Positions 36,036-45,001 of a stretch of 56,937 nucleotides of DNA are shown here, one piece after another. Where the stretch lies: positions 1-56,937 of the forward strand of contig CALFNW010000141.1 in assembly GCA_937902275.1 (NCBI GenBank). The letters are read 5' to 3'. A program made the position numbers and the translations under genes. The stretch comes from UBA4717 sp002404395 (GTDB taxonomy: Bacteria > Bacillota > Clostridia > Oscillospirales > CAG-272). The notes under the pieces were generated by a model. It saw only the letters and a program-made list of their open reading frames with translations, was not told the DNA's origin and did not search any database. Within the stretch, counting starts at the first letter, position 1. Each line of letters starts with the position of its first letter.

Positions 36036-37349
36036 TCAAACCGTCACTCGTGTGCGCAAGTTTTCCGCTTGACTTGAAAAATCAAGCCGACAGGCTTTCA
36101 GTACCGAATAACGCGAAGTATCCGACGTTTCATCGAAATATTCCGACGGCAGTTTTACAATCGGCGCTCTGCCGTCGGCAAACGCTTCGATAATTCCGTG
36201 AGACTTGCAGTATTCAAGCGCGGCGTCGTATTCGCTTATGTATTTATCGCCCGATTTTATGCGCGCTATGCGCATGGCGGTCACGTCTTCGCGCGGCGCA
36301 AGCAACATCGCAAGTTCAAAATTATTCATTTGCCGCTCAAGGCGCAGCGTGTTGTCGGTATATGCGATCGCACGGTGACTCGCAAGCTCGCAAAGCCTGT
36401 CCAAAATATCACATTCACGTCCGACATCGGCAAACGGCGACTCAGCCATCAGCTCACTGACCGACACAACCTTGTAGCCTGCCTCATACAAAAGCGACAG
36501 TTGGAATTCAAGCGCATACGCCGCCGGCGTGCGTTTTGCCATGTTGTATCCGTCCTTGCCGAAAATGATCTGACCGCAGAAAAAATCCGGATCTTCCGCA
36601 AGCCGCGCGGCAATGCGCTCACGCATTTCGTCGCGCTCGGTCCGCTCATCCGACGGCAGCCAACCGCCGCCGTCATATGATGCCGCCATATAGTCGTAAT
36701 TCATCAGCGAGTATGCGTCATAGCTCGTAAACTTGGTGTTACCGATCCGATCGACATAGTGCGGCGGCCTTGACAGCCTCATTTCATAACCGTAGCTTGC
36801 GCTGATATATTCATGAAGCCGTGAAAGATCGCTCACGACCTCATCAATGCTCTTAAAATATTCGCGAGCCCCGTACACAAAAGGCTTTTTCCCGAAAATT
36901 ATGTGGCGATAACCGTGATTTGCCAACTCATGGCCCTCGTCAAGCATACGTGCGACAAGCTCCGGGCAGGCAAGCGCACCGCCCCTTGAATCCTGTCCGA
37001 GATCGGGGTAGTGGTCAAAGCGTCTGCCGCCCCACTCGGGGGTGCCGAGCGCTCCGGCGGTGTCGGGATAATTTTCGGCAGTCGAACCGATTATGTCAAA
37101 AGTAGCGTGCGCACCGAATTTTTTCAGCGCGTCAAGTAACATTTCGGTCTCGCATTGTCCCGTCGGTTCCGCAGGCGAGCACGCAAGCGCCATGGGTCCG
37201 TCGTCAAAAGTCATCGCACAGATCCGTTTGTCGGTGCGGATGCGTTCAATGCGACGCACATATCCGACACGCGGTTCGGCACCGTTTTTTAACAGTTTTT
37301 TTGTAATTGCCTTGAGCTTTTTGCCGACTTTTACCACTATCGGATTCAT
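36036..37349 (-). CDS. Polysaccharide deacetylase family protein with SLH-like C-terminus
   Basis: A 437-residue NodB-type (carbohydrate esterase 4) protein. The motif 1 metal/catalytic pair is 'MTFDDGP' (D49, D50) and motif 2 is 'GHELANHGYRH', with H145 and H149. The residues after about 290 resemble an SLH repeat ('FADVGRECDILDRLCELA', then 'NNFELAMLLA') and a second weaker one. No signal peptide, but the N-terminus is basic ('KVGKKLKAITKKLL'). Its ATG overlaps the stop of the PHP gene (ATGA-type overlap), so the two are translationally coupled. Third gene of an ATP-grasp/PHP/deacetylase cluster. The substrate may be a cell-envelope glycan or a small amidated compound. Confidence 0.88.
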   Translation of the reverse strand: MNPIVVKVGKKLKAITKKLLKNGAEPRVGYVRRIERIRTDKRICAMTFDDGPMALACSPAEPTGQCETEMLLDALKKFGAHATFDIIGSTAENYPDTAGALGTPEWGGRRFDHYPDLGQDSRGGALACPELVARMLDEGHELANHGYRHIIFGKKPFVYGAREYFKSIDEVVSDLSRLHEYISASYGYEMRLSRPPHYVDRIGNTKFTSYDAYSLMNYDYMAASYDGGGWLPSDERTERDEMRERIAARLAEDPDFFCGQIIFGKDGYNMAKRTPAAYALEFQLSLLYEAGYKVVSVSELMAESPFADVGRECDILDRLCELASHRAIAYTDNTLRLERQMNNFELAMLLAPREDVTAMRIARIKSGDKYISEYDAALEYCKSHGIIEAFADGRAPIVKLPSEYFDETSDTSRYSVLKACRLDFSSQAENLRTRVTV

Positions 37350-38104
37350 AACACACCCCGCTTTGAAGTTCGTTTATTTATCTCAGCGCGCCTTAATACG
37401 CATTTTATCGTATACAGGAAATTCTTTGCGTAAGCATATATGCCCGCTCCCTGTTTTTCCAATTTGATACGCTGACTTTTAGCTGTATTAACGGGATCGG
37501 ACAGTCGCCCGACTATCTCCGCACGATTTTCAAGCAATGCCGCCTTGACAGCTTCCTGAGAGCGATCGCTCACCTCAAGTTTAACATACGCGCCGCCCAC
37601 CTCCGCGGCAAGATGCGCGTCGCTTCCGGCAAAGCGCGGGAGCCCGAGCCGATCAGCGGCTTCAAGCGCGTATGCGTTAGCATTATCGCGCGAATTTTCC
37701 GCGCGCGAATTGAATACCTCTATTCCGTCAAGCTCGCCGCTTATAGTCTCAAGTCTCGAATCGATCTCGGCTTTTGTGAGCTTCTTTTTCTGATACGGAT
37801 GCGCAAGCACCGCGATACCGCCTGCCGAACGGATACGAAGTACCGCATCATGAAAATCATAGGTCGGTTCCACACGGTTCTTAATAAACAACCCGAGCAG
37901 ATGACCGCGATTGGTTGAAATTTCGATTCCGGGTATGATCAGCGTACCGTCAAGCTCGGTGTCGCCGACATAGCTTACGTCGTGATCGCAAAGCGCAAAG
38001 CCGTCAATTCCGCGTTTGCGGCAAAGCGCGGCGGTTTCGTGCACACCGAGCAGACTGTCAGGACTGCGTCTGCCGTGAACGTGCAAGTCAAGTTTAAGTT
38101 CCAT
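37346..38104 (-). CDS. PHP domain metal-dependent phosphoesterase-like protein
   Basis: A 252-residue PHP protein. The metal ligands are in place: 'LDLHVHGRRSPDS' (H8, H10), 'CDHD', 'IPGIEIST', 'AVLAHPYQ' and 'FAGSDAHLAAEVG'. PHP proteins hydrolyse phosphoesters (for example 3',5'-nucleoside bisphosphates or histidinol phosphate); this one lies near the TrpH/YciV branch, but the substrate is unknown. The basic C-terminal tail (about 210-252, 'KRTSKRGVL') is unusual. ATG 38104 has no strong Shine-Dalgarno sequence and follows a leader hairpin 12 nt upstream. It lies between the ATP-grasp and deacetylase genes. Confidence 0.9.
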   Translation of the reverse strand: MELKLDLHVHGRRSPDSLLGVHETAALCRKRGIDGFALCDHDVSYVGDTELDGTLIIPGIEISTNRGHLLGLFIKNRVEPTYDFHDAVLRIRSAGGIAVLAHPYQKKKLTKAEIDSRLETISGELDGIEVFNSRAENSRDNANAYALEAADRLGLPRFAGSDAHLAAEVGGAYVKLEVSDRSQEAVKAALLENRAEIVGRLSDPVNTAKSQRIKLEKQGAGIYAYAKNFLYTIKCVLRRAEINKRTSKRGVL

Positions 38105-38116
38105 TATAATTTCTCT

Positions 38117-38131
38117 GCCGCCGCAGACGGC
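38117..38131 (-). repeat. Start-codon leader hairpin (GCCGTC-TGC-GGCGGC) before PHP gene
   Basis: 6-bp stem with one T-G pair, 3-nt loop, ending 12 nt before the ATG. Confidence 0.75.
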
Positions 38132-38224
38132 TCAATACAAGATCGTAATTCCCGCGTCCAAAAGCGTAAGATCCAAGCCGCTTTCGGGTCTGTATACCGA
38201 CCCGCACACAAGTGAAAAACGCGT

Positions 38225-39352
38225 TCATTTCCGCTTTCCGAAAAGCTTCTTTTTCAAATAGGTCCGATAGGGCGCCGAATCGTTTCCGTATTTGTCGTGC
38301 ATTCCCTCAAACGCGCGGCGAAAGACAAGATCTCCCACTCCGCCGAAAGCATCGGCAAATCTGCCGTGACGCACATAATCAAAAATTGCAGCCAGATCGC
38401 TCAGTACAAAATTCATTCTGACCCTGCACTTATAATTGTCAAGCGCATGGGTGATCGCCTCGCCGCGTGACAGCCTTACATAATCGTCGGCGAAGGTCGC
38501 ATCGGCAGCATATGTAAGCGGAAAACTGCCCCAGACCCGCGGATTTATTTCAAGTAATCTCCCCGCCTTGTATTCCACCATTGCAATTCCGACAAAGCCG
38601 AGAGACTCAAGCAATCGCTCCGAGTCCTTGACAAGCGTTTCGTCAAAAAAGCTTTCACAGCAGGCGCTCGGACCACCGCTTGCCGGATATTCGCGTATGC
38701 GCTTGTGGCAGATCGCACTGACCGCGCCGTGCGCACTCATCAACAGCGATACGCCGACCGCTTCGCCCGTCAGTTTTTCCTGCACGATCGGTTTGCCGTA
38801 CACGCTCATCCGCTCATAAGCCCGACGGTATTCGGCTTCGTTTTCGGCGACCGCATACCGCTTTGCCGCGCCGAGTCCGAATTTTTCTCCGCAAACAGGC
38901 TTGATTATCACGGGATACACGCTCGGAAGCTCGCCGTTTTCATATTGATGAGGAATCGGTATACCGAGCTTTTCGGCATATTTTGCAACTTCACGCTTGT
39001 CGTTTGCAAGCTCAAGCTTCTCGGGCGCGGCGACCGTAAGATCACATACCCTGACAAATCTGTCAAGGTTTCGGCTCACTGTCAAAAGCGTTTTTGCTCC
39101 GACCGGAAAAAGCACCGGACGGTCATATTCCGTGCAAAGCGCAAGCAAACGTTCTGTGTACGCTTCGGATTCAAGCGAGCAGTCAAACAATCGCTTTTCA
39201 GCGGCATACTTAGATTCAAACGCAGGTATCGCCCCGTCTGCTTCTGCGGCGGTCTGAGTCAGTATCACTTTGTAACCTGCCGCCGTCAGCGAGCGCATGA
39301 GCGCAAGCGACGCGCGATACTTTGCGTCGGTAACTATTACGGTGCTTCCCAT
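38225..39352 (-). CDS. ATP-grasp carboxylate-amine ligase-like protein
   Basis: A 375-residue ATP-grasp enzyme of the carbamoyl-phosphate-synthase/biotin-carboxylase-like type. ATP-binding lysine is in 'YPVIIKPVCGEKFG', the loop 'QEKLTGEAVGVSLLMS' follows, and 'LLEINPRVWGS' holds the Mg2+-binding E-x-N. These enzymes join a carboxylate to an amine or thiol through an acyl phosphate. The first 110 residues form the preATP-grasp domain ('VIVTDAKYRASLALMRSL'). First gene of a three-gene minus-strand cluster with PHP and deacetylase, behind a promoter at 39395-39423. Substrates unknown. Confidence 0.9.
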   Translation of the reverse strand: MGSTVIVTDAKYRASLALMRSLTAAGYKVILTQTAAEADGAIPAFESKYAAEKRLFDCSLESEAYTERLLALCTEYDRPVLFPVGAKTLLTVSRNLDRFVRVCDLTVAAPEKLELANDKREVAKYAEKLGIPIPHQYENGELPSVYPVIIKPVCGEKFGLGAAKRYAVAENEAEYRRAYERMSVYGKPIVQEKLTGEAVGVSLLMSAHGAVSAICHKRIREYPASGGPSACCESFFDETLVKDSERLLESLGFVGIAMVEYKAGRLLEINPRVWGSFPLTYAADATFADDYVRLSRGEAITHALDNYKCRVRMNFVLSDLAAIFDYVRHGRFADAFGGVGDLVFRRAFEGMHDKYGNDSAPYRTYLKKKLFGKRK

Positions 39353-39394
39353 GCTCTCCCCTTTTCAAACGCCATCAAACTTATTTCTTCATCA

Positions 39395-39423
39395 AGTGTA
39401 ACACAACGCATAACCAAAGTCAA
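39395..39423 (-). promoter_or_regulatory. Promoter of the ATP-grasp/PHP/deacetylase cluster
   Basis: TTGACT, 17 nt, TACACT on the minus strand, about 43 nt before the ATP-grasp ATG. Confidence 0.75.
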
Positions 39424-39510
39424 TCACAAATTTCGGACAAAAAGCACAAAAAACGTAAAACCGGGCATTTTGCCGAAATATACACGATCACGCAATTATA
39501 TAATTACACA

Positions 39511-39542
39511 AACCGCCGTGTCGGAAACTCCGCACGGCGGTT
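39511..39542. terminator. Terminator of the glycosidase-amidase gene
   Basis: AACCGCCGTG (39511-39520) pairs perfectly with CACGGCGGTT (39533-39542), 28 nt after the stop codon at 39570. T-runs are short on both sides. Confidence 0.75.
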
Positions 39543-39569
39543 TTGGATCATTTCGGGATATAAAGCGAT

Positions 39570-42500
39570 CTAACGGCACCATTTTGCCTGCGCTCGGTAA
39601 TAATCGAGCACCGCATCCGCAATCGCCGCTCCGGCTCTTTCAAAGCCGCCGGCGGCAGTTACGCTTTCAAGCTCCTCGGCGCTCGTCATGAATCCAAGCT
39701 CGATAAGCACAGAAGGATAACGCTCGCACCTTACCATCGCAAGCCGCTGCTGTGCAGCGCCGCGGTTATATCTTCCGAGCGAAGCCGACAGACTTTCCGC
39801 CATGGATTCGGCAAGCGGATAACCGGCATATTCCCAATAAAGCGCCACAAGTCCGCGCACCTTTGAAACATCGACATTGTATTCCATTGAGTTCTGATGG
39901 ACCGAAATCGAAAGATCGGGAGTCAGCGTCTCAACATCGTTCATTCGTTCGGTAAGCGCGAGATACTCATCCTCGGTGCGCGTCATCACGACCTGTGCGC
40001 CGAGCGCGGCAAGCGCCTTTTCAGCGGCAGTTGCCACACCGAGATTCACCTGCGCTTCCTTAAAAATCGGCGATGCGCCCGACGCGCCCGCATCATAGCC
40101 GCCGTGGCCGGCGTCTATCACGATAGTTTTGCCTTCAAGCGGCTTGTCCGAATCGGCAAGCCCCGACGGATTCTTGAATCTCACGATCACCGTATTTCCC
40201 GAATATTTAAAATCAAAGCCGTAGAAATTCAGCGGATCGGCAAGCGTCAGATGATATCTGAAACAGTTCGCCTTGGTGCTCAGCTCGCTTCTTGCCGCCT
40301 TGAACAATACATCACCTGTATCGACCGTCAACTCGGGACGGCTTGATATATCCGTATTGTATACGTTAAGAATAAACTCACCGTTCTCCACCCTGCCGTT
40401 CATCGGCATCGGAGTGTCGGAATCAAGGTACAGGCAGGTATACTCTCCCTCGTTGACAAGGCGCGCCGCCGTCACCTTTGCCGTCGGCACCTCTGCGTCA
40501 AGCTCTTTAACGTTTGCTTCGGCAACATATCCGCCGACTCTGAGCAGATAGAAACCGTTTTCAAGGCGTTTGGCATTATCGCGCATTCCGGGCGCCTGAG
40601 AAGTAAAGTCATCATACGAATAACTGTCGGTCGCGACCTTGAGCGGGGTGTGCTCGCCTGTAACCTCGATCGGTATTACCGCATTAGCGCCGAGAGCCCG
40701 CACACTGCAAAGAGCCGTCGTTGCGCTCTGCTTTCCTTTCACCGCAGTAACATTAAGCACGTTTGCATTGCCGACGCTGCCAGCAGGCTCATTTGCAAGC
40801 GATATCCTGCCGGAATATATTTCTTCGTAAAGCTTGTCTGTACCCGGAGCCTTCCCCTGTGCCGTAAGCTCCACCGAAATCTCGCCGAGCTTGCATACCA
40901 CTTTGCTTCCGGAGGGCGCCTTCACGCTGACCGAAAGCGTTTCGGTGCAGGGCAAAGCCGCATCGGAAGTCGGCGTTATCGGAATTATTTCAAACTTTTC
41001 CATAATAGGATAACTGACCGCCCCGCCGGTACTGCCGCCCGACTGACCGGAAGCGCCGTTGTAAAGTATAAACTCAAAGTCCTTGCCGTTCTGGCTCAAG
41101 ACGATAGTATTTTTGCCTTTTACAAGAGCGCTCGAAAGCGAGTAGTAGCCGCTTTTGGTCCGACTCACCTTTTTGCCGTTATAATAAAGCGGATACGCAG
41201 GATCCGACTGTCCGAGCAGGTAGGTCTTTTCGATTCCGGACAGTGTTGAACCGTTCGCGGGGCTGGAAAGCGTCACATCCTCTCCTGTAGGCACCGGATC
41301 CGAATATATAATATTTTCGGAATAGACGCGTCTGATCTCGTCGCGAAGTCCGCCCGAATTGCTTTTAAGCGCCGCATAACCGTAAAGTATGCTTCCGCGA
41401 TATGTAAGCTCACTGCGCGCAAATTCGATCTGTGACGAAAGCTCACCCGGGGTTTCCGCCCATTCATCGGAATAGCGATAAGCGGCATGGCTTATCAGAA
41501 GATCTACATCCGTACCGTCGCAAAGCGAATTCCAATAGCGCGTAAGCGTGTCGTAGCGCGCCGCCTTGTTCGTAAAGCTCCAATATATCTGAGGGGCAAT
41601 GTAGTCGATATATCCGCCGTCGATCCACGCCTTTGCGTCACAGTAAAGCTCATTGTACGCTTCAAGCCCCGAGGTATCGCTTCCTCCGTTTGAGCCGTCA
41701 TCGTTCAGACGTATACCGAAAGGCGATACACCGAAACTGCAATCGCCTCTGACGGATTTTACCGTGTCATAGCAGAGCTTTACAAGCGCGTTGACATTCT
41801 CGCGCCGCCAATCGGCAAGTGCCTTGCCGTTTCCGTAAATCTTGTATGCCGCCGCGTCGTCAAATTCGGCGGCCTTGCCGCCGACCTTTACGGTATACGG
41901 ATAGAAATAATCGTCAAATACCACTCCGTCCACTGCATAATTTTCGACTATCTCATGTACACCGTCCGCAATCAGCGTGCGCACCTCGGGAAGGCCGAGA
42001 TTATAGTAAAGCTTGCCGTCGGCATATGCGACGGTGTATTCGGGGTGCAATCTTGCCGGATTATTTTCGGCAAGCACGGAGGTATCATGCGCAGGCGAAG
42101 CCTGATTTCCGAAAGTCACTCTCACCGGATTGACCCATGCGTGTACCTTGATATTTTCGGCGTGAGCCGCCTCGGTCAGATATCCGAGCGCATCAAAGCC
42201 TATGTCCTTGCCCTGCGCGCCGGTCAGATACTCCGAGCTTGGGAAAAGCGTTGAAGCATAAAGCGCGTCCGAGCAGGGCCTTACTTGGAAAAATATAGCA
42301 TTGATCCCGTCGGCGGCACATTCGGCAACAATAGCGTCAAGCTCGCTTTTGAGCGAGCTTATGCCGAGTCCTTTGACGCTCGGAAAGTTAATATTGTTCA
42401 CGCTTGCGATCCATACGCCGCGCACCTCCGAATCGGGATCCGGTATTCCGCCCCCTCCGGGTTCGCCGTCCGACGGCAGCAATTGTTCGATCGACGGATT

Positions 42501-42656
42501 TTTACCGTCCATGCCGGGCAGCACCATCGTCGTTTTTGCCGAAACTATACCAAGCACACCCATAATCATAGCCGCCACGGTAATAAACGCCGTCGCGCCG
42601 TACAGTATTTTGACTTTAAAGTTATCAAGATCAAATATATTCAAGGTAGCTGTCAC
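39570..42656 (-). CDS. GHL10 (YddW-like) glycosidase domain fused to N-acetylmuramoyl-L-alanine amidase
   Basis: A 1028-residue envelope protein. A membrane anchor lies at about 17-40 ('ILYGATAFITVAAMIMGVLG'). Residues about 75-400 match the YddW/GHL10 family ('EVRGVWIASVNNINFPS', 'AIFFQVRPCSDALY', 'DGVVFDDYFYPY', 'YIDYIAPQIYW'), thought to cut glycan strands. A linker of beta-rich modules follows. From 843 comes an Amidase_3 domain with zinc ligands H851 ('IDAGHGGYDAG'), E867 ('FKEAQ') and H920 ('SVHQNS') and catalytic E986 ('VLIELGF'). The start is GTG 42656 after GGAGGGA. Amidase plus muramyl glycosidase in one chain suggests peptidoglycan remodelling outside the membrane. Confidence 0.92.
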   Translation of the reverse strand: MTATLNIFDLDNFKVKILYGATAFITVAAMIMGVLGIVSAKTTMVLPGMDGKNPSIEQLLPSDGEPGGGGIPDPDSEVRGVWIASVNNINFPSVKGLGISSLKSELDAIVAECAADGINAIFFQVRPCSDALYASTLFPSSEYLTGAQGKDIGFDALGYLTEAAHAENIKVHAWVNPVRVTFGNQASPAHDTSVLAENNPARLHPEYTVAYADGKLYYNLGLPEVRTLIADGVHEIVENYAVDGVVFDDYFYPYTVKVGGKAAEFDDAAAYKIYGNGKALADWRRENVNALVKLCYDTVKSVRGDCSFGVSPFGIRLNDDGSNGGSDTSGLEAYNELYCDAKAWIDGGYIDYIAPQIYWSFTNKAARYDTLTRYWNSLCDGTDVDLLISHAAYRYSDEWAETPGELSSQIEFARSELTYRGSILYGYAALKSNSGGLRDEIRRVYSENIIYSDPVPTGEDVTLSSPANGSTLSGIEKTYLLGQSDPAYPLYYNGKKVSRTKSGYYSLSSALVKGKNTIVLSQNGKDFEFILYNGASGQSGGSTGGAVSYPIMEKFEIIPITPTSDAALPCTETLSVSVKAPSGSKVVCKLGEISVELTAQGKAPGTDKLYEEIYSGRISLANEPAGSVGNANVLNVTAVKGKQSATTALCSVRALGANAVIPIEVTGEHTPLKVATDSYSYDDFTSQAPGMRDNAKRLENGFYLLRVGGYVAEANVKELDAEVPTAKVTAARLVNEGEYTCLYLDSDTPMPMNGRVENGEFILNVYNTDISSRPELTVDTGDVLFKAARSELSTKANCFRYHLTLADPLNFYGFDFKYSGNTVIVRFKNPSGLADSDKPLEGKTIVIDAGHGGYDAGASGASPIFKEAQVNLGVATAAEKALAALGAQVVMTRTEDEYLALTERMNDVETLTPDLSISVHQNSMEYNVDVSKVRGLVALYWEYAGYPLAESMAESLSASLGRYNRGAAQQRLAMVRCERYPSVLIELGFMTSAEELESVTAAGGFERAGAAIADAVLDYYRAQAKWCR

Positions 42657-42694
42657 CGCCGATCCCTCCGAGTTTTGCCGTAGATTATATCTTG

Positions 42695-42723
42695 ATTATA
42701 CCAAAAATCGACAGCGTTTGCAA
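42695..42723 (-). promoter_or_regulatory. Promoter of the glycosidase-amidase gene
   Basis: TTGCAA, 17 nt, TATAAT on the minus strand, about 40 nt before GTG 42656. A second TATAAT-like box lies at about 42684-42689. Confidence 0.85.
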
Positions 42724-42867
42724 CCCGGAAAAGCAATTATTCCGTTAAAATTCTATGGCAATTTATACCGAAAAATTCATAAAAGCGGCGGCAGATCAAT
42801 TTTGTCCGTATAAATGCTTTCGCAGACAGGAGTACACGCCGTTTTTTGATCCGACAGCATAAAAATT

Positions 42868-42911
42868 CCGAGAGGATGAGAAAAGCCGATAAGCTCTTCT
42901 CATTCTCTCGG
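42868..42911 (-). terminator. Terminator of the DapA/NanA-type aldolase gene
   Basis: CCGAGAGGATGAGAA pairs with TTCTCATTCTCTCGG (15 bp, one G-T pair) 24 nt after the stop codon. Confidence 0.75.
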
Positions 42912-42934
42912 TCCTGCGAAAGTTTATATTCGGA

Positions 42935-43870
42935 TCATTTTCCGCTGTCCGAAAAGAAGCGTTCAACAATGTCGGTCTCGTATTTCATCTGCTTCATACA
43001 GCTTTTATCATAATCGCGAAGCTCGTCAGGGCGACGGTTTCTTGAAATAAGCTCCGTTTCGATCCCGCACAAGCCGAAGTGGTATTTTGCGGTCAGCGGA
43101 TACGCAAGCGTTTCGGTAAAGCCGAGATTTCCGATCACCGACTGAATCGCTTCTGCCCGACCGTCGCCTGCTTCAACGCTGTTTTTCAAAAGCGTATACA
43201 GCTTCGGATGAAAGTTGCACATAATACCGCAGTATCCGTCCGCACCGAGCCTTACCGATTCAAGCAGAGTCTGACAGTTTGCATTAAGTAATTTGAAATC
43301 GCTTCCCTTGAGTATATCACAGCGTCTGCCTATTTCCTTTGCGTCGCAGCAAGTATCTTTCATATATGCAAATCTTCCGCTCTCGGCGCAAAACTCAAGT
43401 ATACGGTCGCTTGTCAGTCTCTTGTAAGGCAGCGGGCACTCATATAACCCGAGCTTTGCAGTGCTCGGAAGCCCGCTCATCACGCTTTTGAGGTTTTCAA
43501 GGAAAACACTGTCGCCTCGCATATATCTGTCAAAACGGTTCGTTACCATTATCAGCGCGTCGGTACCGCTCTCATATATGCGGTTAAGTTCGTTGATCTG
43601 TGCATCAAGCTCATCCGAGATATGCCCGGAAGAAACTACGGTAAAGCGTCTGCCGTGCTTCTGCTCAAGCGCTTTGGCGCGCTTATATACGACTCGGTTA
43701 AGCTCTACACGTTCTTCGAGCGAAAGATATATCATTTCGCTCGATTGGCAAACCGCAAAAATTCCGTCCAGGCCGGCGTCGAAATACCAATCCACATATT
43801 TTTCGGCGGTGTCATAATCTATGTCACCGTTTTTGGTGTAGGGCGTAATCATCGTTACAAAACATTCCAT
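42935..43870 (-). CDS. DapA/NanA-type class I aldolase
   Basis: A 311-residue TIM barrel of the dihydrodipicolinate synthase / N-acetylneuraminate lyase family. The Schiff-base lysine is K171 in 'FAYMKDTCCD' and the tyrosine of the catalytic triad is Y143 in 'GLYECPLPYK'. The usual GTTGE pyruvate-binding motif is replaced by 'CQSSEMIYLSLEER' (41-54), where only the E and the S are kept. The substrate therefore probably differs from aspartate semialdehyde, and lysine synthesis is unlikely. A separate promoter (43905-43933) faces an AraC gene, so induction by a sugar acid or similar compound is a fair guess. Confidence 0.85.
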   Translation of the reverse strand: MECFVTMITPYTKNGDIDYDTAEKYVDWYFDAGLDGIFAVCQSSEMIYLSLEERVELNRVVYKRAKALEQKHGRRFTVVSSGHISDELDAQINELNRIYESGTDALIMVTNRFDRYMRGDSVFLENLKSVMSGLPSTAKLGLYECPLPYKRLTSDRILEFCAESGRFAYMKDTCCDAKEIGRRCDILKGSDFKLLNANCQTLLESVRLGADGYCGIMCNFHPKLYTLLKNSVEAGDGRAEAIQSVIGNLGFTETLAYPLTAKYHFGLCGIETELISRNRRPDELRDYDKSCMKQMKYETDIVERFFSDSGK

Positions 43871-43904
43871 ATGCTTCCCTCCGTGCGCACATATTTTTTC
43901 TTTT

Positions 43905-43933
43905 ATTTTAAAGCCTCACCGAGTTTTTTTCAA
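43905..43933 (-). promoter_or_regulatory. Promoter of the aldolase gene
   Basis: TTGAAA, 17 nt, TAAAAT on the minus strand, about 35 nt before the start. Divergent from the AraC promoter at 43974. Confidence 0.7.
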
Positions 43934-43973
43934 TTCGATCGACCGCCGTTTTTTTATAAAATAGCGACACATC

Positions 43974-44002
43974 TTGATTTCGGCTTTCCAGATTGATATA
44001 AT
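43974..44002 (+). promoter_or_regulatory. Promoter of the second AraC regulator
   Basis: TTGATT, 17 nt, TATAAT. A second TATAAT lies 5 nt further on. The gap to the divergent aldolase promoter is only about 40 nt, so one bound regulator could act on both. Confidence 0.8.
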
Positions 44003-44087
44003 ATAATCAATACGGCAGCAGATCAAAAACACAGCCCTTGCATTTTGCAAACAAAGCCCGCTGGTTCACGCGGCACGGAGATCAACC

Positions 44088-44900
44088 ATGAAACTCTTAT
44101 ATTGTTGCGACTCTCAGACAAAAGACGGTTTTCTGAAAAGCTGTTACTTCAAATCGTTGCGCGGCAAGCGCGATCTTAATGTCAAAGGTTCTCACCATCA
44201 CTCTGAATTTGAAATTCATATTATAATAAAGGGGCATCAAAGCTACGGCTTCGGCGATAATACCGAAACTGTCAAAGCCGGCTCTTATCTTATGATCGCG
44301 CCGAACGTCAGCCATTTTCTCGCATCAAGCTCGGATGACTGCGAAAAATTTGCGCTCGTATTCTCGCTGAATTCGGAAATCGGAGAGATTCCGCCGTATT
44401 TCATCGGCGCGTCCGATAAGCGCATACTTGAAAATATAAGCTTCATCCGCTCCGAGTGCGCCCGGCGCGACTGCTTCTCGGAAATACTTATATGCAAGGC
44501 GGTCGAAGAAAGCGCCGCACTGTTTTTACGCGCGGTCGGACTTAATTGCATCGCCTCCGATAAGTGCAAAGCCAAAAGGGCGGACAATCGTTCGGAGTTA
44601 GCCAAAAGATTCATCTCGGACAACGCGGACAAACAGCTCTCGCTTCCCGAAGTGGCGGCATACTGCCATGTCAGCCCGCGTCAGCTCATGAGAACATTCA
44701 AAGGCGCTGAAGGAATGACCGTAAGCGAATATATCACCAAGTGCAGGCTTGAGCTTATCAAAAAACTGCTCGGAGAGCACACGCTCACTCTTGCCGAGAT
44801 CGGCGAGCGCACCGGCTTTGCCAACGAATACTATTTCAATTCATATTTCAAGAAAAACTGCGGCGTACCGCCGGGAGAATACCGTAACAGCCGGAATTGA
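44088..44900 (+). CDS. AraC family transcriptional regulator
   Basis: A 270-residue regulator. The N-terminal cupin is visible in 'HHHSEFEIHIIIKGHQSYGF' and 'VKAGSYLMIAPNVSHFL'. The C-terminal DNA-binding domain has 'LSLPEVAAYCHVSPRQLMRTF' (split here as two motifs of the first HTH: 'LPEVAAYCHVSPRQL') and 'LAEIGERTGFANEYYFNSYF', ending 'KKNCGVPPGEYR'. ATG 44088 follows ACGGAGA and a partly palindromic CCGC/GCGG leader. It is divergent from the aldolase gene, the most likely target; the TIM-barrel gene at 45002 converges on its far side. Confidence 0.93.
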   Translation: MKLLYCCDSQTKDGFLKSCYFKSLRGKRDLNVKGSHHHSEFEIHIIIKGHQSYGFGDNTETVKAGSYLMIAPNVSHFLASSSDDCEKFALVFSLNSEIGEIPPYFIGASDKRILENISFIRSECARRDCFSEILICKAVEESAALFLRAVGLNCIASDKCKAKRADNRSELAKRFISDNADKQLSLPEVAAYCHVSPRQLMRTFKGAEGMTVSEYITKCRLELIKKLLGEHTLTLAEIGERTGFANEYYFNSYFKKNCGVPPGEYRNSRN

Positions 44901-44936
44901 AGCCGCTTTTCAGCGCTCATCATGCTTGTATAAAAC

Positions 44937-44979
44937 ACAAGGGGCATAAAAAGTCAGTTTGACTTTTTATGCCCCTTGT
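44937..44979. terminator. Perfect 20-bp palindromic terminator at a convergent junction
   Basis: ACAAGGGGCATAAAAAGTCA pairs without mismatch with its complement (44960-44979) across a 3-nt loop, between the convergent AraC (+) and TIM-barrel (-) genes. Confidence 0.88.
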
Positions 44980-45001
44980 CAGGCAGGCCAGACTTTTCTG
45001 C

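Noticed and set aside
38705..39691. Long open frame (+) opposite the ATP-grasp gene
   Set aside because: It crosses the ATP-grasp gene, its promoter and a terminator; basic Arg/His-rich composition typical of antisense translation.
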